Assembly: GCF_042643165.1 (NCBI RefSeq)
Contig: NZ_JBHRSH010000002.1
Span: 248,001 to 312,000, forward strand
DNA from: Hyphococcus aureus
GTDB taxonomy: Bacteria; Pseudomonadota; Alphaproteobacteria; Caulobacterales; Parvularculaceae
Direction: 5' to 3'
Length of the DNA stretch: 64,000 nucleotides
Part shown: one piece after another, positions 33,507 to 42,242 of the stretch
How positions within the stretch are numbered: the stretch's first letter is position 1
How the letters are laid out: each line of letters starts with the position of its first letter
Program-made: the position numbers and the translations under genes
The notes under the pieces: generated by a model
Told to the model about the DNA's origin: nothing
Database searches by the model: none
The model's input: the letters and a program-made list of their open reading frames with translations, nothing else

Positions 33507-35654
33507 ATGGCATTGAAAATTCTTCGATTTAGTACGCTTGCCTTGCTCGCTGTGCTGGCCGCCGCCGCGCTCTGGCTCAAAACCCCCGGACCCGCCGCTT
33601 TTGACGCCGGCGCGGCGCTGGAGGCTGGCGGCGCCTATAAGGCGCGCATACTGCGTGACGCTTATGGCGTGCCCCACATTTACGCCGCGCGCGACGCGGA
33701 TGTCGCCTTCGGGCTCGCATACGCCCATGCAGAGGATGACTGGGAAACCATAGAAGAGGTCGTTCTTTTTTCGCGCGGCGATCTTGCGCGCCGGGATGGC
33801 AAGGACGCAGCGGTGACGGACTATCTGATCCGCGCTATGGGATCGGCGGAGGCGATTGCAGAAAAATATGAAACTGACCTTTCGGCGCGAACCCGCGCTG
33901 TCGCAGAGGGCTACGCCGCCGGGATCAATTTCTATTGCGCCGAGGATAGGGCGCGCTGCGCGCGCGATGCGTTGCCCGTGACGGCGCAGGATGTGGTTGC
34001 GGGCTTCGCCTCGCGCCAGCCGTTTTTCTATGGTCTCGAAGAGCAACTGAAAACGATCTTCGAAGGCGACGTGAAAATCGAAAACCGCGCGGATGCGGCG
34101 CGCGAAGCTTTTCTCAATATTCCGAATGGATTTGAAATCGGCTCCAACGCCATGGCGGTCGCGCCGATACGCTCGGCTGACGGCCACACGCGGCTGATGG
34201 TGAACTCGCACCAGCCCTATACGGGCCCGGTCGCATGGTATGAAGCGCGGGTGAAGTCGCAGGAAGGCTGGGACATGATTGGCGGGATTTTTCCGGGCGC
34301 GCCGGTGATCCTGCATGGCGCCGGACCCGATCTCGGCTGGGCCTTCACGGTCAACAAACCCGATCTCGTAGACATCTACACGCTTGAGGTCGACAAGCCC
34401 AAAAAGCCCTCGCAATACCGCTTTGACGGCGGCTGGCGCGATTTTGACGTCAGGAAAATCAGGTTCCGCGTTCACTTATGGGGGCCGTTCAGCCTGCCGG
34501 TGACGCGGCGGGCGCTATACTCTGTTCACGGACCGGTTTTTCAGACCGATAATGGCGTATTTGCCGTCTCCTATGCGGGGCAGGGCGATATTCGCGCGCT
34601 GGAGCAATATTACCGGATGAACCGGGCGGAGAGCTACGCCGACTGGCGCGCGGCGATGGAAATGCTGGCGCTGCCCAGTCTCAACGCCGTCTATGCTGAT
34701 GGCGACGGGGTGATCGCCTATTATTATAACGCCGCCATACCGATCCGCGCAGAAGGTCCCGACTGGTCCAGGGCGCAGGACGGGTCTGACCCGGCGCTGG
34801 TCTGGCAGGGAACGCGCACACTAAACGATGTCCCGCAAGTAGTGATGCCGCGGTCGGGTTATGTCGTGAACGCCAACCACACGCCGTTTCAATCGTCGGG
34901 CGCTGAAGACAATCCCGATCCGGCGAACTTTCCGGCGGCTTACGGCGTCGATACGCGCACCACAAATCGCGGCCTGAGGATACAGTCATTGTATGGCGCG
35001 GATACTTCCATCACCGGGGACGAGTTCGTTTCCTACAAGCTCGATCACATCTACGCGCAGGAGTCGCGGGTGATGGAGCTTGTGAAGGCGCTGGCGCAAA
35101 CAAGCGCGGAGGATTTGCAGGAAGAAGCGGCGGTGTTGGCGGCGTGGGATGGCGCTGTGACAAAAGATAATCGCTCGGCGGCGCTCGCGATCCTCACAGC
35201 GCAGAAGGCGCGGGGCTATCTCCTAAATGACGAAGGCGCGGAAACGCCTGACTATGAGGCGGCGCTGCGCGAAGTGTCGTCGGAGTTGGAAGCGCTGTTC
35301 GGCCGCGTCGATCCGGAATGGGGCGAGGCGGTGCGGTTGAAAAGGGGTGAGATGTCCCTGCCGTTGAATGGCGGGCCGGACACCTTGCGCGCCGTCTATC
35401 CGCAAGACGATGGCGGCGGCGCCATGAAATCCGTCGGCGGCGACACCTATATTCTTTATGCGGACTGGTCCGGCGCACGCGATGTCGAGATCAGGACCAT
35501 TCACCAGTTCGGCGCGGCGACGCTCGATAAAACTTCGGCCCATTACGCCGACCAGGCGCCGGTTTTTGCTGCGGAAGAATGGAAATCCCCGCCGATGGAT
35601 CTGCCATCACTCATCGCCGAAGCGACACGCGATTACACCGTGGGCGGGGAGTAG
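33507..35654 (+). CDS. Penicillin acylase family (Ntn-hydrolase) enzyme
   Basis: A 715-residue Ntn-hydrolase proenzyme. A membrane-anchor or signal segment (residues 5-24, STLALLAVLAAAALWLK) is followed by the A-chain (RDAYGVPHIYAARDADVAFGLAYAHAEDDW). A spacer precedes GSNAMAVAP, where Ser213 is the expected new N-terminal nucleophile after autocleavage. The B-chain has MVNSHQPY and ILHGAGPDLGWAFTVN. Relatives hydrolyse penicillins or acyl-homoserine lactones. ATG 33507 is picked (AGGAAG 9 bases upstream); the frame extends to 33099 across the phosphatase gene and is not used. Confidence 0.92.
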   Translation: MALKILRFSTLALLAVLAAAALWLKTPGPAAFDAGAALEAGGAYKARILRDAYGVPHIYAARDADVAFGLAYAHAEDDWETIEEVVLFSRGDLARRDGKDAAVTDYLIRAMGSAEAIAEKYETDLSARTRAVAEGYAAGINFYCAEDRARCARDALPVTAQDVVAGFASRQPFFYGLEEQLKTIFEGDVKIENRADAAREAFLNIPNGFEIGSNAMAVAPIRSADGHTRLMVNSHQPYTGPVAWYEARVKSQEGWDMIGGIFPGAPVILHGAGPDLGWAFTVNKPDLVDIYTLEVDKPKKPSQYRFDGGWRDFDVRKIRFRVHLWGPFSLPVTRRALYSVHGPVFQTDNGVFAVSYAGQGDIRALEQYYRMNRAESYADWRAAMEMLALPSLNAVYADGDGVIAYYYNAAIPIRAEGPDWSRAQDGSDPALVWQGTRTLNDVPQVVMPRSGYVVNANHTPFQSSGAEDNPDPANFPAAYGVDTRTTNRGLRIQSLYGADTSITGDEFVSYKLDHIYAQESRVMELVKALAQTSAEDLQEEAAVLAAWDGAVTKDNRSAALAILTAQKARGYLLNDEGAETPDYEAALREVSSELEALFGRVDPEWGEAVRLKRGEMSLPLNGGPDTLRAVYPQDDGGGAMKSVGGDTYILYADWSGARDVEIRTIHQFGAATLDKTSAHYADQAPVFAAEEWKSPPMDLPSLIAEATRDYTVGGE

Positions 35655-35748
35655 ACGCCGTCAGTTCCCGGAGGCAAGCTGGCGCTGACGATCATGACGG
35701 CAAGAAAACACCTTGCAGATCGGCCCCGCTTCTTTAGAGCCATGTTCC

Positions 35749-36264
35749 ATGACCAATCCCATTGAACTGCGCGCCGATTGCACCCGATGCGCGGCCCTGT
35801 GTTGCATGGCGCCCTCCTTTGATAAGTCGCCTTCCTTCGGTTTCGACAAGCCGCCGGAAACCCCATGTTCGAATCTGGACGGGGAAGGGCGCTGCGTGAT
35901 CCACGCAGACCTTGCAAGCAAGGGGTTCCCTGGTTGCGTCGCCTATGACTGTCATGGCGCGGGGCAGCGCGTGACACAGGAGATTTTTGGCGGACGAAGC
36001 TGGCTGGCCGAACCGCAGCTTAAACCGCCCATGACGCGCGCCTTCATGGTGATGCGCCGTATCCACGAGCTTCTCTCCATGCTGACTGCTGCGCAGGCCT
36101 TGCCGCTCGATGACGGTGAGCGGCAAGGCCTGAACGCGTTGCAAAACAGGCTGCAGCCTTCGAACGGTTGGAGTGAAGAGTTACTGTCAACCGCGCCGAT
36201 TGACGATCTTGCGGCGCAAATACATGCGTTCCTGCGGTCGCTGAAGCGACATGTTAGTCCGTAA
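35749..36264 (+). CDS. Stand-alone Cys-rich domain protein
   Basis: A 171-residue protein. The N-terminal 65 residues are Cys-rich: CTRCAALCCMAPSF, PCSNLDGEGRCVIH and GFPGCVAYDCHGAGQ, eight cysteines in a pattern also seen as the leading module of some pentapeptide-repeat proteins and in YkgJ-type metal-binding proteins. Here no pentapeptide repeats follow; the C-terminal half is helical. Metal (Zn or Fe-S) binding is inferred. Its 3' end overlaps the convergent NTF2-like gene by 11 bases. No signal peptide. Confidence 0.7.
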   Translation: MTNPIELRADCTRCAALCCMAPSFDKSPSFGFDKPPETPCSNLDGEGRCVIHADLASKGFPGCVAYDCHGAGQRVTQEIFGGRSWLAEPQLKPPMTRAFMVMRRIHELLSMLTAAQALPLDDGERQGLNALQNRLQPSNGWSEELLSTAPIDDLAAQIHAFLRSLKRHVSP

Positions 36265-36760
36265 ACGTTTCTACGTTCCCGGCGTAATCATATAGATCGA
36301 GATGCTTTATGACCTTGCCGTCTTTGACGGTGATTGCGGTGACGATAGGCGCCGTCCCGGTGTAATGCTTGTCTTCATTCGTCATCAGGTCGTAGGTGAG
36401 CTGCGCGACGAAAACCACAACGCCATTGCTTTCGTAGCGGCGCTCAACATCATAAGCGACGCTGAATGATTTATATTGAGCGGCGTAATCTCCGAGACCT
36501 TTCAGGACCGCGTCCTTGCCTTCAAACACGAATGAGCCGCCGTCGGCGTTTTCGGTGGTGGAGGTTGGGTCGTAGAAGACCATGTCATCGCTGAGGAACG
36601 GCGCCATGCTGTCGACATTGAATGTCGAATAGGCGGCGAGATAGTCTTCTGCGACGCTGACAATCGCATCGGACTTGATTGGTTCTTTGGCTGTTTCTTC
36701 GGCGGCGAGCGGCGTCGCCAAGAGCGCCAGCGCTGCGAATGCGAATTTTAGTTTCATCAT
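36254..36760 (-). CDS. Exported SnoaL/NTF2-like protein
   Basis: A 168-residue protein with a signal peptide (residues 1-20, cleavage after LAA). The mature part has the NTF2-like cone pattern: VAEDYLAAYSTFNVDSMAPFLSDDMVFYDP, FEGKDAVLKGLGDYAAQYKSF, and the final strand KVIKHLDLYDY. NTF2-like proteins range from enzymes to binding pockets for small hydrophobic molecules. Function unknown. Two adjacent ATGs (36760, 36757) are possible starts. Confidence 0.78.
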   Translation of the reverse strand: MMKLKFAFAALALLATPLAAEETAKEPIKSDAIVSVAEDYLAAYSTFNVDSMAPFLSDDMVFYDPTSTTENADGGSFVFEGKDAVLKGLGDYAAQYKSFSVAYDVERRYESNGVVVFVAQLTYDLMTNEDKHYTGTAPIVTAITVKDGKVIKHLDLYDYAGNVETFTD

Positions 36761-36883
36761 GGGTTTTGCTCTCCCTATTTGCAACGCGCAGCACAGCGAC
36801 ACGCACAGGTCAGAGGCAACTCACAAAACCGTCAGGTCAGACAAACCGACTGAAACATGCGGCGAGCCGATTTATTGTGACCG

Positions 36884-37411
36884 TCAACCTGTTTGGAGTT
36901 TTTTCAAGCGGCTGTAAAACCAGCCAATTGTTAGCGGGAGAAAATACATCCCGATAAAGGTGGGCATTACTCGTCCTTCATAACCCACAGGTTTTCGACA
37001 TTCTAATTCAGTCAGCAAGTCGCTGGTTCGCCAAATCAATGTTAGATATAAAAGAAAATAGGGGAAGACGATGAGATCGGCTGCTTCGTTAGATTTTATA
37101 GTGTTGAATCCAAAAATATCCAACAGCAAACCGGCTATTGAAACTGAGACGAGAGAAAAAAACACGATATTGCAGCGGCCTATTCTATGACGCGACTTTG
37201 GTCCCGCATGAGGCGCAAGGTATGTATATAGTAAGAACGGCCATACCGCATAAAATAAAGAAAACAGGAGAGTGCTTAGTGCAGCGATTACGTTCGGTGT
37301 TGGTGCCGACGTTGCAAATACATATAGTGATCCCGCAAGGCCCAAAACATAAATTAGTACAACCGGCAAAGGCCGAAAGTACCAAGGAATTTGCGACGAA
37401 AGCCCCTCCAT
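36884..37411 (-). CDS. AT-rich polytopic membrane protein
   Basis: A 175-residue integral membrane protein with four to five predicted helices: about 15-33, 39-62, 82-104, 112-132 and 148-166. Between helices 2 and 3 is a polar loop with HAGPKSRHRIGRC. No family recognised. The DNA is clearly more AT-rich than its neighbours and uses AT-ending codons, so it may be a recent acquisition. It lies 22 bases downstream of the dehalogenase gene on the same strand. Confidence 0.6.
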   Translation of the reverse strand: MEGLSSQIPWYFRPLPVVLIYVLGLAGSLYVFATSAPTPNVIAALSTLLFSLFYAVWPFLLYTYLAPHAGPKSRHRIGRCNIVFFSLVSVSIAGLLLDIFGFNTIKSNEAADLIVFPYFLLYLTLIWRTSDLLTELECRKPVGYEGRVMPTFIGMYFLPLTIGWFYSRLKKLQTG

Positions 37412-37433
37412 GCTTGCTTATATAGGCATGGAC

Positions 37434-38360
37434 TTAGCCGATGCCAAACTCCTTGAGCGCCGCCTTCGCAATGGGCTCGCCCCACTCCTGAACGAAGTGG
37501 CCGCCATCTGCGATTTCCATGGGCGCGGGGCAGCCTTTGATCATTTTGCGCAGCGCCTTCATCGCCGGCGGACCTAATACCGGGTCCTGCATCCCGACCG
37601 CCATGAAGCTATCGCCGGTCCAGTCCTGAGACCAGAATTTGCGCGCGGCGAGGGAGGTTTCAACGCCTTCCTTGGATGCAGGCGTCAGCTCCTTACCTTG
37701 TTCCTTTAACATGACGAGTTCGGGAAAGCGCCGCACGCCGCCTTTGTAGGATTGATCAGGGAAAGGCGCGCCATAGGCGGCGGCTTCGGCATCGGAAAGA
37801 ACCGGCGTCGCGCGTTTCATCAATGCCGCGACATCGAGATCGGGTTGCGAGCGGTTAAAGGCGCGCCACGCCGCAAAGCCTTCCGGCGCTTCCTCGCCGC
37901 CGGGGAGACCCGTATTCATCACGATCAGGCGCGTATAGCGCTCGGGCGCCGCCATGGGGAGCGTCAGGCCGAGCACGCCGCCCCAGTCCTGCACGACGAG
38001 ACACACATTTTTGAGGTCGAGCCTTTCCACAAAAGCGAGCAGCGCATCGCGGTGAAAGTGATAGGTGTAGACCTCATCATCCACCGGCTTGTCGGAGCGG
38101 CCAAAGCCGAACATGTCCACCGCGACCGCCCTGTGTCCGGCGCCCGCGAACACCGGCATCATCTTGCGGAAGAGATAGGCCCAGGACGGCTCGCCATGGA
38201 TGCACAGGAAGGTGACCTCCGCGTCCGCCGGCCCCTCATCCACATAATGCATGCGCAGGCCCTCATAGCCCGGCAAGTCCTCCACATAGCGCGGGGCGTA
38301 GGGCCAGCCGGGAAGGTCGTTAAATCGCTCGTCAGGGGTGCGTAACGCCTTGATCGCCAT
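37434..38360 (-). CDS. dhlA: Haloalkane dehalogenase (subfamily I)
   Basis: A 308-residue alpha/beta-hydrolase. Family hallmarks are the oxyanion/halide motif HGEPSW (residues 55-60), nucleophile Asp125 in VVQDWGG with the halide-binding Trp next to it, the acid Asp in VGMQDPVLG and the base His in GGHFVQEWGE. The QDWGG and HGEPSW pairing matches the DhlA-like subgroup, which hydrolyses haloalkanes to alcohol plus halide; some relatives act on epoxides or esters. ATG 38360 is used. Divergent from lpd. Confidence 0.88.
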   Translation of the reverse strand: MAIKALRTPDERFNDLPGWPYAPRYVEDLPGYEGLRMHYVDEGPADAEVTFLCIHGEPSWAYLFRKMMPVFAGAGHRAVAVDMFGFGRSDKPVDDEVYTYHFHRDALLAFVERLDLKNVCLVVQDWGGVLGLTLPMAAPERYTRLIVMNTGLPGGEEAPEGFAAWRAFNRSQPDLDVAALMKRATPVLSDAEAAAYGAPFPDQSYKGGVRRFPELVMLKEQGKELTPASKEGVETSLAARKFWSQDWTGDSFMAVGMQDPVLGPPAMKALRKMIKGCPAPMEIADGGHFVQEWGEPIAKAALKEFGIG

Positions 38361-38447
38361 GAAATTTCCTCTCCGGTTGTTTTCTTCTGGGGCGGCGCGG
38401 CTATAGTCGCGCGCGAAGCAGGACCCAGCAAGCGTAAAGGACAGCAA

Positions 38448-39863
38448 ATGACGGAACGTTCGTGTGATCTCGTAGTGATCGGTTCAGGCCCGGGCGGCTA
38501 TGTGGCGGCGATCCGCGCCAGCCAGCTGGGGATGAAAACCGTCATTGTGGAGCGCGACGCGCTGGGCGGGGTCTGCCTCAACTGGGGCTGCATCCCGACA
38601 AAGGCGCTGCTGCGCACGGCGGAAGTCTACACCAACATGAAGCACGCGGCGGATTTCGGCTTGAAGGCGGAGAATATCGGCTTCGATCTGAAAGCCGTGG
38701 TGGAGCGCTCGCGCGGCGTCTCGGCGCGGATGGAGAAGGGCGTCGGCTTCCTCATGAAGAAGAACAAGATCGACGTCGTGATGGGAACCGCGCGGCTCGA
38801 AAAAGGCGCCGCGGCCCCCGTCGTCAAAGTCAAAACCAAAGACGGCGAAGAAACCATCAAGGCGAAACATGTGATCCTCGCCACCGGCGCGCGGGCGCGC
38901 ACCATTCCCGCCGCAGGATTAGAGCCCGATGGCAAGTTCATCTGGACAGCGAAGGAAGCGATGATCCCCGATGTGATGCCCAAGAATCTGCTCGTCATCG
39001 GGTCGGGCGCCATCGGCATCGAGTTTGCGAGTTTCTATAACGCGCTCGGCGCGAAGACGACCGTGGTTGAAATGGTCGACCGCATTCTCCCCGCCGAAGA
39101 CGCGGAGATTTCCAAATTCGCGGAGAAGCAGTTCAAGAAACAGGGGATGAACATCCTCACCTCCGCGAGCGTTGAAAAGCTGGAGAAGGGCGCCGACGCC
39201 GTCACCGCGACGATAAAAACGAAAGACGGCAAGACGCAAACCGTGGAGGCGGACCGCGTGATCCTCGCCATCGGCATTACGGGGAACACGGAAAACCTCG
39301 GGCTCGAAGCGCTGGGCGTCAAAGTCGACCGCGGCCATGTGACGGTCAATGACTGGCTCGAGACCGGCGTCAAAGGACTCTATGCGATTGGCGATCTCAC
39401 CGGCGCGCCGTGGCTCGCGCACAAGGCGAGCCACGAAGGCGTCCTCTGCGTTGAAAAGATCGCCGGCGTCAAAGGCCTGCACCCCATGGATGTGACCAAA
39501 ATTCCGGGCTGCACCTATTCAAACCCGCAAGTGGCGAGCGTCGGCCTGACCGAAGCGAAGGCGAAGGAAGCGGGCCACAAGATCAAGGTCGGTCACTTCC
39601 CCTTCGTCGGCAACGGCAAGGCGATTGCGCTCGGCGAGCCCGAAGGCATGGTCAAAACCATCTTCGACGAAAAGACCGGCGAATTGCTCGGCGCCCATAT
39701 GATCGGGGCGGAGGTCACCGAGCTCATTCAGGGCTTCGGCCTCGCCCGGTCGATGGAGGGCACCGAAGAAGACCTCATGCACGCGATCTTCCCCCATCCG
39801 ACGCTGAGCGAAATGATGCATGAGAGCGTGCTCGATGCGTATGGGCGTGTGATGCATGTTTGA
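38448..39863 (+). CDS. lpdA: Dihydrolipoyl dehydrogenase
   Basis: The E3 flavoprotein of 2-oxoacid dehydrogenase complexes. The 471-residue protein shows the FAD-binding GSGPGGYVAAIRASQLG, the redox disulfide GGVCLNWGCIPTK (Cys43/Cys48), NAD-binding GSGAIGIEFASFYNALG and the C-terminal His-Glu motif FPHPTLSE. No E1 or E2 gene is adjacent in the window; the usual pdh or suc operon partners may lie elsewhere. It is followed by the AT-rich accessory pair. Confidence 0.96.
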   Translation: MTERSCDLVVIGSGPGGYVAAIRASQLGMKTVIVERDALGGVCLNWGCIPTKALLRTAEVYTNMKHAADFGLKAENIGFDLKAVVERSRGVSARMEKGVGFLMKKNKIDVVMGTARLEKGAAAPVVKVKTKDGEETIKAKHVILATGARARTIPAAGLEPDGKFIWTAKEAMIPDVMPKNLLVIGSGAIGIEFASFYNALGAKTTVVEMVDRILPAEDAEISKFAEKQFKKQGMNILTSASVEKLEKGADAVTATIKTKDGKTQTVEADRVILAIGITGNTENLGLEALGVKVDRGHVTVNDWLETGVKGLYAIGDLTGAPWLAHKASHEGVLCVEKIAGVKGLHPMDVTKIPGCTYSNPQVASVGLTEAKAKEAGHKIKVGHFPFVGNGKAIALGEPEGMVKTIFDEKTGELLGAHMIGAEVTELIQGFGLARSMEGTEEDLMHAIFPHPTLSEMMHESVLDAYGRVMHV

Positions 39864-39877
39864 TCAACTAAGGACAG

Positions 39878-40867
39878 CTATTTTTTGTTGAAGTAATAGT
39901 ATAGTCCGGCAGTTGCCAGAAACCATACGAGAAAAACTGCGTACTCGTGCGGCTGCAAAGGCTCTCCTTTAAAAGACATGCTAGGCATTGCTGAAAATGC
40001 CGCTAATGCCACGGTAGCAAAAAAGCCGAATGCAATAGCGGACCATTTACTTCGAACTATGTCGAATTCGATATTCGTGGTGTATTCAGAAACTTTGTCC
40101 GGAGAGTTGGAAAGTCTGAACTTCAAAAACGTTGATTGCCGCCTTACTTGAAGTGCTTTGCTTGAAATGGGTATTTCCAAATCATCAAAGCTAGCGGAAG
40201 TTTGTAGCGGATTTATCGAGTTTAGTTCAATTTCGTCGCCTTTGTCTGTGACTTCTATATGCACATCGTTCTCTTGTGGGTTACCCAAAGAGACCTTTAA
40301 AATGTGACGCTGCCCCTGTGTAATTTCGAAGTGAGAGCTTCGCTTTTTGTTTGAGTAGCTCAGTGCGATCTTTCTATTGCCGTCGAAAACCCCACTAACA
40401 TTGAAAAATAATAACTTTGGCAAGTAATCTTTGATGGCAAGAACCCGCGAACGCCAACTCATATCTTGACTCATTTCCGCGCATTCTAAGTTCGTAAAAA
40501 ACTTATTTGGCGGCAAATAATCAAGCTGATTTGTGTTTCTAATAACAACGTTGCAAAAATCGTCTAGCTTCATGTAAACATGATAAACATTTGTTTCCGG
40601 GCTTTCGTCGAAGGCTGTTACGGTCGCATAACGGATAGAATAATTTTCATAGCTAGTCGTAGCCGTGTTTGCGCCCAGGCTCCTTGAGAAAAAAATCGCG
40701 ACTTTACGGCCAAGTATTTTTGTGCCGAGATCAAGAACATCCTGGTGGATGTATTTACGCTGATATCGAAAATGTAGAATATACCCCTTGGGAAGAGCTA
40801 GAGCGCGATAAATATCTGCTTTATATAGCGGCCGCGCATCCGAACTAAACGCGCATATTAGGTTCAT
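39878..40867 (-). CDS. AT-rich protein with C-terminal membrane anchor
   Basis: A 329-residue protein not recognised. The first 250 residues are soluble and beta/alpha mixed (KGYILHFRYQRKYIHQ, KVAIFFSRSLG, YHVYMKLDDF) and contain a middle segment with beta-sandwich character (FEITQGQRHILKVSLGNP). Two hydrophobic helices close it: about 270-292 (WSAIAFGFFATVALAAFSAMP) and 305-325 (EYAVFLVWFLATAGLYYYF). It overlaps the upstream XF1762-like gene by 23 bases. Codon use is AT-rich against a GC-rich background, indicating transfer. A role in defence or phage interaction is speculative. Confidence 0.65.
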   Translation of the reverse strand: MNLICAFSSDARPLYKADIYRALALPKGYILHFRYQRKYIHQDVLDLGTKILGRKVAIFFSRSLGANTATTSYENYSIRYATVTAFDESPETNVYHVYMKLDDFCNVVIRNTNQLDYLPPNKFFTNLECAEMSQDMSWRSRVLAIKDYLPKLLFFNVSGVFDGNRKIALSYSNKKRSSHFEITQGQRHILKVSLGNPQENDVHIEVTDKGDEIELNSINPLQTSASFDDLEIPISSKALQVRRQSTFLKFRLSNSPDKVSEYTTNIEFDIVRSKWSAIAFGFFATVALAAFSAMPSMSFKGEPLQPHEYAVFLVWFLATAGLYYYFNKK

Positions 40868-41360
40868 GGTATTCGTCCTTTAAATGCTTTTCCCAACGGA
40901 GTTTTGTTAGCTTATATATTTCCAACGGACTGCGCATGATACCGTCAGCTCTGCTCTTATTTTGCCACCGTTTGTGGGGTTTCACGCTGTCGGCCAACTT
41001 CCAACCCGCTCCTTTCAAAGATGCGCCAGACTCAGTATCAAGTGTGTATGTAATAACTCGGGTGCCACCCATTGTGCGCCATATTTTGCAGCATGTAGAT
41101 ATTAGAAAGCTGCATGTGCCTTTAGGTGCTGACTCTTTAACGCAAAGACGTGTGAGCTCAATTGTATAGCCGTCCATAAAATTGGCCGATACTGGATTTC
41201 CGGCAATTGCAACGCCAACTGTATTTTGATCATAATCCAAAGCGGCTAATGCCCACCTTCCGCAGCTACGAATGGTTGGCCTATGGTGCCGATGATATTC
41301 TTTTATAAACTCATTGGCCTGTTTGATCGTCGTAGGTGCAATTGAAAGCGACTTTGCCAA
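40845..41360 (-). CDS. XF1762-like (GNAT-fold) phage-associated protein
   Basis: A 171-residue protein of the XF1762 type, often found in phages and islands. Landmarks are SIAPTTIKQANEFIKEYHRHHRP, VGVAIAGNPVSANFMDGYTIELTRLCV, the CSFLISTCCKIWRTMGGTRVITYTLDTESGASLKGAGWK segment that looks like the GNAT acetyl-CoA region, and a terminal KLRWE. No catalytic role is established. It is the first gene of the two-gene AT-rich unit, overlapping the membrane-anchored gene. The shared low GC points to joint acquisition. Confidence 0.75.
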   Translation of the reverse strand: MAKSLSIAPTTIKQANEFIKEYHRHHRPTIRSCGRWALAALDYDQNTVGVAIAGNPVSANFMDGYTIELTRLCVKESAPKGTCSFLISTCCKIWRTMGGTRVITYTLDTESGASLKGAGWKLADSVKPHKRWQNKSRADGIMRSPLEIYKLTKLRWEKHLKDEYHEPNMRV

Positions 41361-41439
41361 ATTGACCTCCAGATTATAAGTAAATGGTGAGAATAGAAGT
41401 CGTTTAATATGATTCTGATTTTAGGTAGTGAGGATGACA

Positions 41440-41720
41440 TTCTCTGGTTTGGCCTCGATCATCCCGGCCCCCGGGTCCGGCCATAGGCCGGCCCGAGGAC
41501 AGTCTTCGTCCGGGATCCAGCTCATGTAATAATGCCGGGCGAAGCCCGTCTTTTTTGTCTGGACTGGGCCCCGGCCTTCGCCGGGGTGGTCGGAGTTGGG
41601 TGAGGCTGTCGGCGCAACTAAGGCTCATGCCCCCTCCGTCTCGCTGCGCTCGACACCTCCCCCGTAAACGGGGGAGGAGAGGCGCAGCGCGTGAAGCGGG
41701 AGAGGGTAAGGGCGGCGCCA
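41440..41720. repeat. Cluster of palindromic intergenic repeats
   Basis: This stretch has no convincing gene but at least four hairpins: CCGGCC/GGCCGG at 41477-41491 (inside a wider ATCCCGG/CCGGGAT pair), CGGGC/GCCCG at 41536-41548 followed by six T, CCCCGGC/GCCGGGG at 41569-41586 and CCTCCCCCG/CGGGGGAGG at 41656-41677. The wording (CTTCGCCGGGGTGGTCGG, CTCGCTGCGCTCG) is that of repeat families scattered between genes in many alphaproteobacteria. The CGGGC hairpin with its T run could act as a plus-strand terminator. Confidence 0.75.
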
Positions 41721-41761
41721 AAATCCACACCCCAAAAACGGGAAAAACACCCCAAAGGCGC

Positions 41762-41769
41762 GAATTCTT
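41762..41769 (+). repeat. Target-site duplication, left copy
   Basis: GAATTCTT directly before the left inverted repeat of the IS1595-type element. The identical octamer follows the right end at 44506-44513. Confidence 0.8.
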
Positions 41770-41795
41770 CGGCCTTATGCAGCAAACGCAGGAAG
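41770..41795 (+). repeat. Left terminal inverted repeat
   Basis: 26 bases starting CGGCC and containing TTATGCAGCAAACGCAGGAA. They match the right end in inverted orientation at 25 of 26 positions. Confidence 0.85.
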
Positions 41796-41837
41796 AATAA
41801 CGTCGATTGTGGGCCGTGTGAATCCTAAAAACGGCCC

Positions 41838-42242
41838 ATGGCCGAAACTCATGTCATTACCGGACTGAAAGCGCGGCGGGCGTCTATCGCCGCTGATATT
41901 GACGAACTGGACCGCCAGCGCCGCCTGCTGCTTGGCAATCTCCGCCATGTAGACGCCACGCTGAAAATCATGGGCTTTGAAGGCAACCCTGAAAGCATCA
42001 AGACGCCGAGGAAGCGCCGCGCCATGTTTCGGCGGGGCGAGCTACGGCGCTTTGTTCTGGCCGCCATCCGCAAGCATGGAGCCGAGATAAGCCATGGGGA
42101 AATCGCCGCCATCATCCTTGAAAAGATGGAATGGGAAGATGACGGCGAACTCTTGGGCGTGATTTCTGAAAAGGTGCGGCAGGCCCGCAAGGATATTAAG
42201 CGGCGGCGTGACGCTGCCAGTAGCCTTTCCACTGGCGGCTGA
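41838..42242 (+). CDS. Passenger protein of unknown function
   Basis: A 134-residue charged protein inside the IS1595-type element. Residues 10-45 form a helical hairpin-like segment (RRASIAADIDELDRQRRLLLGNLRHVDATLKIM). Then comes a basic region (TPRKRRAMFRRGELRRFVLAAIRKHG) and a winged-helix-like tail (ISHGEIAAIILEKM, GVISEKVRQARKDIKRR). A DNA-binding role is possible but not shown. Its 3' end overlaps the convergent transposase by 47 bases. No clear Shine-Dalgarno. It lies 42 bases from the left inverted repeat. Confidence 0.7.
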   Translation: MAETHVITGLKARRASIAADIDELDRQRRLLLGNLRHVDATLKIMGFEGNPESIKTPRKRRAMFRRGELRRFVLAAIRKHGAEISHGEIAAIILEKMEWEDDGELLGVISEKVRQARKDIKRRRDAASSLSTGG

